In this document: one piece after another, positions 56,377-64,000 of the stretch
Layout: the number at the start of each line of letters is the position of its first letter
How positions within the stretch are numbered: the first letter of the stretch is position 1
NCBI GenBank assembly: GCA_965601665.1
Contig: OZ271833.1
Location: forward strand, 2,604,001 to 2,668,000
Source of the DNA: JANQNX01 sp965601665
Lineage (GTDB): Bacteria; Pseudomonadota; Gammaproteobacteria; Eutrophobiales; Eutrophobiaceae
Reading direction: 5' to 3'
Length of the DNA: 64,000 nt
Position numbers and translations under genes: made by a program
Notes under the pieces: model-generated
Databases searched by the model: none
Told to the model about the DNA's origin: nothing
What the model saw: the letters and a program-made list of their open reading frames with translations, nothing else

Positions 56377-57518
56377 TATTGATCGTCACCTTTAATGCTA
56401 CTTGATCGAATGGCATTTACTTCTTCAGTAATATCAATACCAACGGGACACCAGGTAATACAACGACCGCAGCCAACGCAACCGGATGTATCAAACTGAT
56501 CGATCCAATTGGCTAGTTTATGGGTTAGCCACTGTCTGTAACGTGATTTGGTCGAGTGTCGTATATTGCCGCCATGAATATAGGAAAAATCACCTGAGAA
56601 ACAGGAGTCCCAGGTTCGCCAGCGCTCTGCATGGTCACCGGTCAAATCTGTCACGTCTTCTACTGTTGTACAAAAGCAGGTCGGACAGACCATGGTGCAA
56701 TTGGCACAGGATAAACAACGCGAGGCCACGTCATCCCAACGCGGGTGTTCTAGATTATTTTGTAATACAGCTTTAATGCCGTTGCTATCCATTTTACGCC
56801 CCATTTGCTGCCTGGTATTCGCAACGATTTTATCAGCAATCATTTCTTCATTTACCGTCGCTTCTTTGTGATTGATACTTTCGAGTAACATTTCTCCCTG
56901 TTTGCTTCCAGTCTCGACAAGAAAGCGATGAGGACCGTCGTTAATAATTTCGGTTAAGGACAGATCAAAACCGGTTGTCGCTTTTGGACCGGTTTGCATG
57001 GAGTCACAGAAACAGGTGCCGCCGGCCTGCGCGCAATTCACGGCAATAAAGAGGGAATTGCTCCTGCGTGAAAGATAATCGTTATCCTGAAAATGGGAGC
57101 TATTAAAGACCTTGTCCTGAATGGCAATGGCGTGTAATTCGCAACTGCGTACCCCGATAAATGCGATTTTTTTTATGTTTTCTTCATGAGGAATGATATT
57201 GATCTTACCGTCTTTACGACTGGCTTCCCATAAGCGCAAGCGCTGGGGGTGAAGAAATTTTTTCCAGCTATGCGGTCCGACATTATATCCAAAGCAGGCC
57301 TCATCATCGCGACGCTCCAGCCTGTAGGTTCCGCCATCCTGTTTGTCTGTCCAGCCAACCGGTAAATCTGTAAGCCCGCTTATTTCATCATAAATAATTG
57401 CACCATCCTGGATAGTCGGACCGTAGACGATGTAGTCATTATTATCTAAAAAACTGATAAGGTCCTGCAGCTTATCCTTTTCAATTATCCTGAGCTGTTT
57501 CCTGGGCTCGTTTTTCAC
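56376..57518 (-). CDS. hyhB: Hydrogenase beta subunit, iron-sulfur
   Basis: About 380 residues when started at the GTG at 57518; the frame is open to a TTG at 57632, but that extra part looks like a leader with Cys/Tyr-rich noise. Two [4Fe-4S] motifs are clear: CLSCANCTMVCPTCFC (about residue 260) and CVGCGRCITWCPVGID near the end. It passes electrons between gamma and delta, and its relatives are linked to sulfur reduction. First gene of the cassette; the promoter must lie between it and the groEL remnant. The start is the least certain in the operon. Confidence 0.9.
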   Translation of the reverse strand: MKNEPRKQLRIIEKDKLQDLISFLDNNDYIVYGPTIQDGAIIYDEISGLTDLPVGWTDKQDGGTYRLERRDDEACFGYNVGPHSWKKFLHPQRLRLWEASRKDGKINIIPHEENIKKIAFIGVRSCELHAIAIQDKVFNSSHFQDNDYLSRRSNSLFIAVNCAQAGGTCFCDSMQTGPKATTGFDLSLTEIINDGPHRFLVETGSKQGEMLLESINHKEATVNEEMIADKIVANTRQQMGRKMDSNGIKAVLQNNLEHPRWDDVASRCLSCANCTMVCPTCFCTTVEDVTDLTGDHAERWRTWDSCFSGDFSYIHGGNIRHSTKSRYRQWLTHKLANWIDQFDTSGCVGCGRCITWCPVGIDITEEVNAIRSSSIKGDDQ

Positions 57519-57709
57519 AACTTGGCTGTCAACGTTAAGTGAGTGGTCGTTTGTAATACAGTAACAACTATACAATAGGCCATAAACCAGATATATCAAT
57601 GTATCCTGGCAGTAAATGCAACGCACAAACAAGCCTGGATGGGTTTTTGCAGGGTTTAAAACGGAGACAACACGGCACTATGAATGCCTTGCTTTACCAA
57701 ATGTACTAT

Positions 57710-57870
57710 TTCGGTATCATAAGCGAAATGGGCATTCTTGACCCACCCGGGGTAACGCGTTCAGGCTTGCAGAACGTTGCTTCTGTTGCTGACCCCCGAA
57801 ACCATGGTTGCCGAGTTACCGAAGGACGATGCAGCGCCAGCAATGCCTGATATGTGTGGCATGCTGTAAT
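57710..57870 (+). pseudogene. groEL 3'-end remnant
   Basis: A broken piece of groEL. The frame reads SEMGILDPPGVTRSGLQNVASV, close to the intact gene at 46450-46515, then an 11-bp deletion between CTGTTGC repeats shifts the frame. The DNA match goes on (28 identical bases at 57802-57829), and the GGM tail has shrunk to MCGML before the stop. No 5' part of groEL precedes it, so it makes no chaperonin. Confidence 0.88.
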
Positions 57871-57917
57871 CAACTGCCTGTTTACTATTAATTCCAATCT
57901 GGAATTAAATAATCAAA

Positions 57918-57952
57918 CCGACCTGTGGGAAATTTCAGATCGGTTTTTTTTT
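57918..57952 (+). terminator. Duplicated groEL terminator
   Basis: CCGACCTG-N10-CAGATCGG with one mismatch compared with the intact stem, followed by nine T. It may still work for any transcript entering from the left. Confidence 0.75.
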
Positions 57953-58017
57953 ATGCGGCTATGCTAGGCTTGTTGACTAGTTCCCCCAAGAAAAAATGTC
58001 ATCTGGACATCAAATAT

Positions 58018-58509
58018 ATGACCTTTGATGCACTTCTTCCTTACATAGTAATTGCAGCAATTACCGGCGCTGGCATTGTTACTGGCTTACTGTTTGCTTT
58101 TTCCAATTTTGTCATGCGGGCACTGGCAGAGTTAAGAAATGAACATGGAATGTTTGCTATGCAACAGATCAATGAAAAGATCATCAATCCTTTGTTTCTG
58201 ATCCTGTTCCTAGGCACACCATTTTTGTGTCTAATAATTGGGGCTTATTGCCTGTTTCATATAACCAACATACGAAATATTTTTCTACTTGTCGGATCTA
58301 TCTGTTATATCATTGGCCCATTCGGTATTACCGTTACCTGCAACGTTCCTCTTAATGACAAGCTTGCAGCAGTAAAGCCTGCTGAGGGTGCTGATCTATG
58401 GACTGAGTATCAGGTGAAGTGGCAACGTTGGAATCATATTAGAACTTACATTGGAATAGCCTCGATTATTTTTCTGAGCATGGGGCTTGATTTCGAAAAA
58501 TACTCTTAA
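58018..58509 (+). CDS. DUF1772 (anthrone-oxygenase-like) membrane protein
   Basis: A 163-residue protein with four predicted helices; start chosen at the ATG at 58018 because the open frame upstream runs through the terminator copy. GLLFAFSNFVMRALAEL, EKIINPLFLILFLG and TVTCNVPLNDKLA, with TEYQVKWQRWNHIRT, are the DUF1772 pattern. Some fungal relatives act as anthrone oxygenases; the bacterial role is unknown. First gene after the island. Confidence 0.85.
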   Translation: MTFDALLPYIVIAAITGAGIVTGLLFAFSNFVMRALAELRNEHGMFAMQQINEKIINPLFLILFLGTPFLCLIIGAYCLFHITNIRNIFLLVGSICYIIGPFGITVTCNVPLNDKLAAVKPAEGADLWTEYQVKWQRWNHIRTYIGIASIIFLSMGLDFEKYS

Positions 58510-58533
58510 TGCTTTAACCTCCTGGAGAATTCT

Positions 58534-59052
58534 ATGAAAACAACCCTGTTCTTCTCTTTATCAATCGACGGGTTCATTGCCAACAAAGATGGCATACCGC
58601 TTTTCCCGGAAGGCGCCTGGGAAGATTGGTGTTCATTGGTAAATGACACAGGCAACGTGATTGCGGGTCGTACTTCAGTTGAGCAATTGAAAGACGACGA
58701 TATGGGAGCAGCGCTACATCCAGAACATAAGATTGTACTGTCATCACGCGACATTGATTTTTCTGATTCAGGCTGGAAGCATGCAAGGTCTGCTTCAGAG
58801 GCACTCGATATTCTTAAACAAGCAGGTGTTTCTGAGGCAATTATTGGTGGTGGTCGTGCTGTTTATCATGCTTACATGCAAGCAAAACTTGTTGACGAAA
58901 TAATCATTGATCTTCAGCCTGTTGCGTTTGGCGAAGGCGTTCCAGTATTCGGTGATGTTGTAGATGTAACCCAATTGAAACTGCTAGAGTCCAATCCCCT
59001 GAATGAAGATGCTTTACGTCTGCGATATCAGGTCGTCAATCCCGGGTCATAA
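58534..59052 (+). CDS. RibD-C/dihydrofolate-reductase-fold protein
   Basis: A 172-residue reductase-like protein of the DHFR/RibD C-terminal family: TTLFFSLSIDGFIANKDG, GNVIAGRTSVEQL, AIIGGGRAVYHAYM, LVDEIIIDLQPVAFGEGVP. These bind NADPH; the substrate is unknown, since both pterin and other reductases share this fold. GGAG site; starts 24 bp after the DUF1772 stop, so probably cotranscribed. Confidence 0.87.
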   Translation: MKTTLFFSLSIDGFIANKDGIPLFPEGAWEDWCSLVNDTGNVIAGRTSVEQLKDDDMGAALHPEHKIVLSSRDIDFSDSGWKHARSASEALDILKQAGVSEAIIGGGRAVYHAYMQAKLVDEIIIDLQPVAFGEGVPVFGDVVDVTQLKLLESNPLNEDALRLRYQVVNPGS

Positions 59053-59177
59053 CATATTATTAAGATCAAACGCATCAGGGATCTCACACCAATCTTCTTC
59101 AGCTTGATTGTAAAAGTGACTCATATTTTCATCGTGATCTATACTTAAGTTTTTATTCCATCGATTCAGCTGCTGCA

Positions 59178-59549
59178 ATGGATTTTTCAATCACTTTTCT
59201 CGAATACCTGTGGTGGGGGATTATTCTGATTTCACCGGTGTTGTTAATGCTAGGCGGAATAATCATTCTGCTGGGATTGATTGTCGGTCGGCTTGAGTCA
59301 TGGTCAAGGTTTGAATCTGTCTATTGGGCATGGATTACCGCGTTAACGGTCGGTTACGGTGATATCCGACCCACACATGTCAGTTCAAGACTGCTATCAA
59401 CAGTTATTGCGGTGTTCGGCATTATATTGATGGGTATTCTCGTTGCTATTGCTGTCAAGGCAACGTCCAGCGCCTTCGAGCAACATGTAACACCTGAAGT
59501 GATTGAACGAGTAACAGGCGCGGTGCAGAAAGATGCTGGCAACGGCTGA
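59178..59549 (+). CDS. Two-helix potassium-channel-like protein
   Basis: A 123-residue protein: a long hydrophobic helix (about 10-40), a pore loop with the K+ selectivity signature TALTVGYGD (about 57-65), and a second helix (about 73-95) with a short cytoplasmic tail. It should tetramerise into a simple K+ channel of the Ion_trans_2 type. No ligand-binding RCK domain is attached. Confidence 0.87.
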   Translation: MDFSITFLEYLWWGIILISPVLLMLGGIIILLGLIVGRLESWSRFESVYWAWITALTVGYGDIRPTHVSSRLLSTVIAVFGIILMGILVAIAVKATSSAFEQHVTPEVIERVTGAVQKDAGNG

Positions 59550-59556
59550 ACTTTGG

Positions 59557-62500
59557 CTAATAGCGAACCCGGAACAGTAGACTATAAAGTACTGGAACAA
59601 CCAGTAGTGTCAGTAATGTAGCAAACGCAAGGCCGAAGATAATAGAAATAGCCATGGGTTTGAACATGGCAGTGCCGCCCCACCAAAGCGGCATCATACC
59701 GAATACCGTTGTTGCTGTAGTAAGCAGAATGGGTCTTAGTCTTTGCAGGCACGCGGCAATAAGCGCATCTGCCTCGGGTTTGCCCAGTTCCTCTATTTCA
59801 ATTTTGACCCTGTCGAGCAATACGATGGCATTGTTAATGATGATACCGGACAGGGAAATAATGCCGAGAATCGTGAAAAAACCGAAAGATGAACTGGCAA
59901 TAAATAAACCATAAGCAACACCGATAATTCCTAACGGTATTGTCGTTAGAATAATAAACGGCCTGCGCACGGAGTTGAACTGGGCAACCAGTAATAACAG
60001 GATTAACATTGCGGCTATGGGTAGCTTGGCGGCAATGGAGGCATTGGCCTGTCCGGATTCCTCTGCTTCACCGCCTTCCTCGTAACGATAATCGCGTGGC
60101 CAGGCTTGACTGGTTTCGGCCAGCCACGGTGACAGCGTCTGGTTTACCTCAGTGGCGGTTACGCCGTCTTGCAATTGCGCCTTCAGCGTAATTGTGCGGT
60201 TCCTGTCACGTCGTTCAATCATGCCCGGTTCGAAGACCAGCCTTACATCAGCAACCTGTTTGAGCGGCACCGACTCGCCAGTGGACTGTGAGTAAACACT
60301 GGTGCCATCCAGCTTGCCGATGTCCTGCCTGTCAGCAGCAATTGAGCGTAATGTAATCGGAATTAGCTTGTCGTCTTCACGGTATTCTGTCATTTCAATA
60401 CCCGACAGGCTTGCTTTCAACGAGTAGGCGACGTCATCACTGGTGACGCCCGCACGGCGCGCGCGGTCCTGGTCCACATCTACGACAAGTTTCTTGGTTT
60501 GTTTGCCCCAGGTGTTTTTTACCGTGGTGACCAGTGGGTTGTCATACAGTCGTGCGGTTACCTGGTCGGCTATGCGATACAGCTGATCAAACTCCGGACC
60601 CGACAAGCGTATTTGAATTGGATATCCCACTGGTGGACCATTTTCCAGACGACTGAGCTTAATGCTGAGATCCGGATGATTGTCTTTCGCGTACTGCTCG
60701 ATACCGGCAATGACGTCCTCTACATCCTTTCCCTCAACGGTGTTGGCAACCAGGAATGAATTGGCCGGGTTCTGCTTGGGCGGGTTTAGTGACAGGTTAA
60801 AGCGTGGTCCCCCATCGCCAATAAACGTCAACCAGCTTTCAATCCTTGGTCTTTCATCGAGGGTGTTAAGAAAAGCACGTTCAATATAGCTGTCGATATC
60901 TGCCATAACGGCCTGGCTGGTTTCAATGGCTGTTCCCAGTGGCATTTCAAAGCTGCCATTAAAAACTGGGTCCTCAGAAGGCTCGACAAACACATTGGGT
61001 ACCAGGCCTAGCGTTTTTATTGCTGAAAAGAAAACCATGAAGATGACAATACCAAACAACACTTGATGCTTTAGTGAAAATAGCAACACACTTTTGTAAA
61101 GCGAATAAAACTTGCCATTGAACTGATCTCCATGTGTTTCCTGCTGGGTTTTTTGGCAAAGCGCTTTTGATGCCAGCATCGGGATAATGGTCATTGCCAG
61201 CAACCATGAGGTCAGCAGTGTGATAGTAACCACGTAAAAAATATCGGCCGTGTATTCACCCACGGCAGATTCAGCCAGTGCGATTGGCATGAACGCCGCT
61301 GCCGTGGTGAGGGAAGAGATGAGCAGCGGCAGGAATAACTCCCTGCCGGAATCAATCGCCGCATCTATTGATGACATGCCCTGATCGAACTTAACAATAA
61401 CGGATTCAACCATGACTATGGCGTTATCGACAAGTAAACCCAGTGCAATGATCAATGCCGCCAGAGATATCTGGTTTATCGTAATGTCAAAGATTTGCAT
61501 GATATACATGGTGATGATCATCGCGGTCGGGATAAGGGTAGCAACCACGACACCGGTACGAAACCCCAGTGTAATAAGCATAACCGCACAGACAATGCCG
61601 ATTGCCTGTAACAGGTTGCTAATAAAGTTATCGACGTTGGCTTCGACCAGACTGGCCTGGAACCAGACCTTTTTCAGCTCAATCCCCCATGGATAGCCTG
61701 CACTGATGGTCGGAATCACTTGATCCAGCTGTTCACCCAGTTTGAGTATGTCACCGCCTTCGCGCATGGAAATCGCGATAGCAAGCGTAGGTTTGCCGTT
61801 TACACGGGATATACTTTTGGGCGGATCGGTATAGGCGCGATATACATTGGCGATGTCGCCCAGGTAAACAACACTGCCACTGGGTAATTGAATCACCGTG
61901 CGTTGCAGATCATTGACCGACTCAAAGTTACCGGTAGGTTCCAGCACGATGCGTTCACTGCCGGTGAGAATGTTGCCGCCAGAAGAGAGAATGTTTGCCG
62001 AACTCAATACGCCTGAAAGTTGCTGTGGCGTTACGCCCAGTTCCGCGAGGCGGGCGTTATTATATTCAACGAAAATGACTTCTTCCTGCGCACCGTGAAT
62101 CTCAACCTTCGCAATATCTGAAAGCTTTAACAAGCGGTCACGAATATCATCGGCGATATCTTTTAACTCGACATAGCTAAAACCATCACCTGTCAGGGTA
62201 TAGACGCTACCAAACACATCACCAAATTCATCATTAACTTCGGGTGGCTGTATACCTTCTGGCAGGTCTGATTCAATATCTTGAACCTTGCGACGCAGGT
62301 CATCGAATATCGGTCGCATGTTCTTGTAAGATTCAAGAAAGTTGACATTAATAATCGAGATGCCGGTGCGTGATTCACTGGTGATGTAATCAATTTCGGG
62401 CATTTCCTGCACTTTTTTCTCGATCTTGTCAGTGACGAGTAACTCGACTCGCTCGGGGTTGGCGCCCGGAAACTGCGTGGTAATGACGGCGGTGCGAATG

Positions 62501-62622
62501 ATAAAACCGGGATCTTGCGCCTTGGGTAATTGGACAAAGGCAATCAGGCCACTGATCACGAGGATAGAGACGAGGATAATCGTAACCCGATTATATCGAA
62601 ATGCCGCTTGTGTCAGGTTCAT
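59557..62622 (-). CDS. RND efflux permease (second system)
   Basis: A 1021-residue RND permease of the efflux family but distant from the AcrB-like one at 2698-5832. The TM4 segment is IALGLLVDNAIVMVESV, with only one Asp where AcrB has two, so the proton relay differs. LLVAQFNSVRRPFIILTTIP and RLRPILLTTATTVFGMMPLW mark the C-terminal half. It overlaps nothing and follows its adaptor gene by 2 bp. Confidence 0.94.
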   Translation of the reverse strand: MNLTQAAFRYNRVTIILVSILVISGLIAFVQLPKAQDPGFIIRTAVITTQFPGANPERVELLVTDKIEKKVQEMPEIDYITSESRTGISIINVNFLESYKNMRPIFDDLRRKVQDIESDLPEGIQPPEVNDEFGDVFGSVYTLTGDGFSYVELKDIADDIRDRLLKLSDIAKVEIHGAQEEVIFVEYNNARLAELGVTPQQLSGVLSSANILSSGGNILTGSERIVLEPTGNFESVNDLQRTVIQLPSGSVVYLGDIANVYRAYTDPPKSISRVNGKPTLAIAISMREGGDILKLGEQLDQVIPTISAGYPWGIELKKVWFQASLVEANVDNFISNLLQAIGIVCAVMLITLGFRTGVVVATLIPTAMIITMYIMQIFDITINQISLAALIIALGLLVDNAIVMVESVIVKFDQGMSSIDAAIDSGRELFLPLLISSLTTAAAFMPIALAESAVGEYTADIFYVVTITLLTSWLLAMTIIPMLASKALCQKTQQETHGDQFNGKFYSLYKSVLLFSLKHQVLFGIVIFMVFFSAIKTLGLVPNVFVEPSEDPVFNGSFEMPLGTAIETSQAVMADIDSYIERAFLNTLDERPRIESWLTFIGDGGPRFNLSLNPPKQNPANSFLVANTVEGKDVEDVIAGIEQYAKDNHPDLSIKLSRLENGPPVGYPIQIRLSGPEFDQLYRIADQVTARLYDNPLVTTVKNTWGKQTKKLVVDVDQDRARRAGVTSDDVAYSLKASLSGIEMTEYREDDKLIPITLRSIAADRQDIGKLDGTSVYSQSTGESVPLKQVADVRLVFEPGMIERRDRNRTITLKAQLQDGVTATEVNQTLSPWLAETSQAWPRDYRYEEGGEAEESGQANASIAAKLPIAAMLILLLLVAQFNSVRRPFIILTTIPLGIIGVAYGLFIASSSFGFFTILGIISLSGIIINNAIVLLDRVKIEIEELGKPEADALIAACLQRLRPILLTTATTVFGMMPLWWGGTAMFKPMAISIIFGLAFATLLTLLVVPVLYSLLFRVRY

Positions 62623-62624
62623 GG

Positions 62625-63716
62625 CTAATCAATCATGACTTTCAGGCCCGGCCTGATAAAACTGATCCCGGCAACAACGACTTTATCGCCAGCTTCGATG
62701 CCTTTCATGATTTCCAGACCCTTGGTGGTTAACTCACCTGTATCAACTGACATTCTCGCGATTACGCCGACGCCTGTTTCAGGTGTTTCGTTGACAACAA
62801 ATACGTAGCGTCCGTTTACATCCTCGCCGACTGCTACCGCAGGCAATATGAACTCCGCCGATGATTCATTCATATCAAACGCGAACGAAACCTCTGCAGC
62901 CAGGCCGGAGCGTAAACCGTTTTTCGCGTCCGTTAATTCCACGGTAACCGGGTAGGTAGTGCCTGTCGTTGATGCCACACCCACTTCCTTGACGATCGCT
63001 TCCCAACTACGCCCGGGTTTGGAACTGAAGCTGACACTCGCGGCCATGCCTTTCTCTACACGCGATATCATGCTTTCGGGTACGTCAAGCTCGACTTCCA
63101 GTTGTTCGCCACAGGTAACGGCAACAATCGTCTGGCCGGCAGTGATATTTTCATTAACCTCGGCAAGCACGTCAGCCACGCCGCATGCCCGTGACGCCCG
63201 TAACTTGGTATAAGAAACATTGAGCTTTGCGAGTTCAAGTGCCTGTTTGGCGGCGCTGACCTGCGCCTCGCTGGACTCCGCGTTGGCCCGGGCCGAGTCC
63301 AGTTCATTGCGTGATACATTGTTGTTTTCATACAGCCCTTTTACGCGTTCAAAATTGGCCATGGCATTGCGCAACGTTGCTTCGGTCTGGGCCAGGCTGG
63401 CCTTTGCCTGTTGTGCTTCCAACCGGTATTGCGCCGGGTCGATAGTCGCAATCAGCTGTTTTGCTGCCAGCTGATCACCGACCTCGACCGGTAATGATTG
63501 AATAGGACCGGATACCCGGAAACTGAGGTTCGATTCCTGGCCAGCGCGCGATAACCCGGAGTAGGTTCTGACCGTTGCTGATTCTATCGACTTAACAGTG
63601 GTATAGCGCACAGGCCTCAATGGCTGTTCCGAATCGCTCGCTGTCTCGCTATCGCTGCCGCAGGCGGATAAGGTCAGTGTTATGGATGTAGTTAAAATGA
63701 AAAATAATTGTTTCAT
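62625..63716 (-). CDS. RND periplasmic adaptor lipoprotein (second system)
   Basis: A 363-residue membrane-fusion protein; start at 63716, where a lipoprotein signal (LSAC, Cys19) begins. Lipoyl half-motifs, the Ala/Gln-rich hairpin (LRNAMANFERVKGLYENNNV), the VTLxxxGEQLEVELDVPES-type barrel segment and the C-terminal GIEAGDKVVVAGISFIRPG are present. It links the permease to the TolC-like channel encoded upstream. Confidence 0.92.
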   Translation of the reverse strand: MKQLFFILTTSITLTLSACGSDSETASDSEQPLRPVRYTTVKSIESATVRTYSGLSRAGQESNLSFRVSGPIQSLPVEVGDQLAAKQLIATIDPAQYRLEAQQAKASLAQTEATLRNAMANFERVKGLYENNNVSRNELDSARANAESSEAQVSAAKQALELAKLNVSYTKLRASRACGVADVLAEVNENITAGQTIVAVTCGEQLEVELDVPESMISRVEKGMAASVSFSSKPGRSWEAIVKEVGVASTTGTTYPVTVELTDAKNGLRSGLAAEVSFAFDMNESSAEFILPAVAVGEDVNGRYVFVVNETPETGVGVIARMSVDTGELTTKGLEIMKGIEAGDKVVVAGISFIRPGLKVMID

Positions 63717-63738
63717 GGGATAACCCTGTACTGAAGAA

Positions 63739-64000
63739 CTATTGATTCCTTGTTTGATAGTAAATGTCCAGTGCCTCATACCAGATATCAAACCCGTCCG
63801 GGTTGAGCAGTAAGTCAAAATTGGCGACAGCGCGCTGTATCTCTATCCAGTCAATCATAAATGAATACTGGGCCTCAACAGCAGATAAATTGGCTGCCAG
63901 TGATGCGTCCTGGGCATTAATCACGTCGGTAATCGATAGTATGCCCTTGGAGTAGGAGTCGGTGACGAGCTGCAGGTTTTCAGCTGCCGCTTCGGCAGCG
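63739..64000 (-). CDS. TolC-like outer-membrane channel, only C-terminal part in window
   Basis: The reading frame enters at the right edge and stops at 63739, giving about 86 C-terminal residues. SYSKGILSITDVINAQDASL and AQYSFMIDWIEIQRAVAN are the second-repeat coiled-coil pattern of TolC/OprM proteins. It is the first gene of the three-part operon TolC-adaptor-permease. Confidence 0.85.
   Translation of the reverse strand, partial: AAEAAAENLQLVTDSYSKGILSITDVINAQDASLAANLSAVEAQYSFMIDWIEIQRAVANFDLLLNPDGFDIWYEALDIYYQTRNQ

Larger units (their letters stand above)
57710..57974. repeat. Direct repeat copy B: decayed groEL 3' end and terminator
   Basis: Second copy of the repeat at 46440-46724, in the same orientation. 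Besides the groEL fragment it keeps the TAATTCC/GGAATTA hairpin (with TAATTCCaatctGGAATTA), the CCGACCTG hairpin with T-run, and AGGCTTGT. With copy A it brackets the hydrogenase cassette. Confidence 0.85.

Noticed and set aside
57519..57632. Longer N-terminus of the beta subunit from TTG
   Set aside because: The extra 38 residues (Cys/Tyr/Leu-rich) do not fit a soluble subunit; the family normally begins about 15-20 residues before the first conserved helix, which fits the GTG at 57518.
57599..57850. Plus-strand 83-codon frame as a gene
   Set aside because: Only its second half resembles GroEL and it shifts frame; the first half is noise over the hydrogenase leader. It is part of the remnant.

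Overview
The window is chromosomal DNA of a gammaproteobacterium. The clearest evidence is the block rpsU-yqeY-dnaG-rpoD-tRNA(CAT), divergent from tsaD-plsY-folB-folK with cca and uppP close by. This order is known from Pseudomonas and related gammaproteobacteria. I cannot name a genus. A CIRCE operator in front of groES and a group 3b-type [NiFe] hydrogenase suggest an environmental, metabolically flexible lineage rather than an enteric one.

Layout. 1-7.0 kb: a secreted alpha/beta hydrolase (cut by the window edge), two exported proteins of unknown function, and an AcrAB-like RND pump. 7.2-12.4 kb: a Tat-exported M15 peptidase, then a tight three-gene minus-strand operon of LCAT-like lipase, RoxA-like dihaem cytochrome c and catalase-like protein. 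12.4-15.3 kb: an AT-rich patch with a small secreted protein, a retropepsin-like protease and a LysR regulator; it lies between partial copies of a tRNA 3' end and the intact tRNA, which looks like an integration scar. 15.3-21.6 kb: the macromolecular-synthesis operon and tsaD/plsY. 21.7-31.4 kb: folate genes, lipoproteins, a MidA-like methyltransferase, uppP, cca, an NDUFA9-like protein and the Slt transglycosylase. 31.5-41.7 kb: a TauE permease, a CULT-domain (cereblon-like) protein, DUF1499, YjbQ, DUF427, ferrochelatase, HtpX, the YbbAP/TesA locus and a Nudix hydrolase. 41.8-44.4 kb: cysDN sulfate activation, with a decayed APS-kinase tail on CysN. 44.5-46.7 kb: CIRCE-controlled groESL.

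46.8-57.6 kb: a self-contained hydrogenase cassette read as one minus-strand operon. It encodes beta (FeS), a cNMP-fold protein, gamma (FAD/NAD(P)), delta (small) and alpha (large) subunits, a maturation endopeptidase, HypA, HypF, HypC, HypD, HypE and a HupE nickel permease. Nearly all of its junctions overlap or are separated by a few bases. HypA has lost its whole zinc domain and no hypB is present. The cassette lies between the real groEL 3' end plus terminator and a second, decayed copy of the same groEL 3' end plus terminator (57710-57974). This duplication marks the borders of an inserted or rearranged island and is the most striking structural feature here.

58.0-64.0 kb: a DUF1772 membrane protein, a RibD/DHFR-fold protein, a two-helix K+-channel-like protein, and a second RND system (permease, adaptor and the 3' end of a TolC-like gene, cut by the window edge).

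How the genes connect: the hydrogenase cassette carries structural, processing and nickel-uptake genes for one soluble NAD(P)-linked enzyme. The lipase, dihaem cytochrome and catalase-like genes suggest an envelope lipid-oxidation pathway. The rest is mostly housekeeping. Everything was read by eye from sequence; no database search was run.
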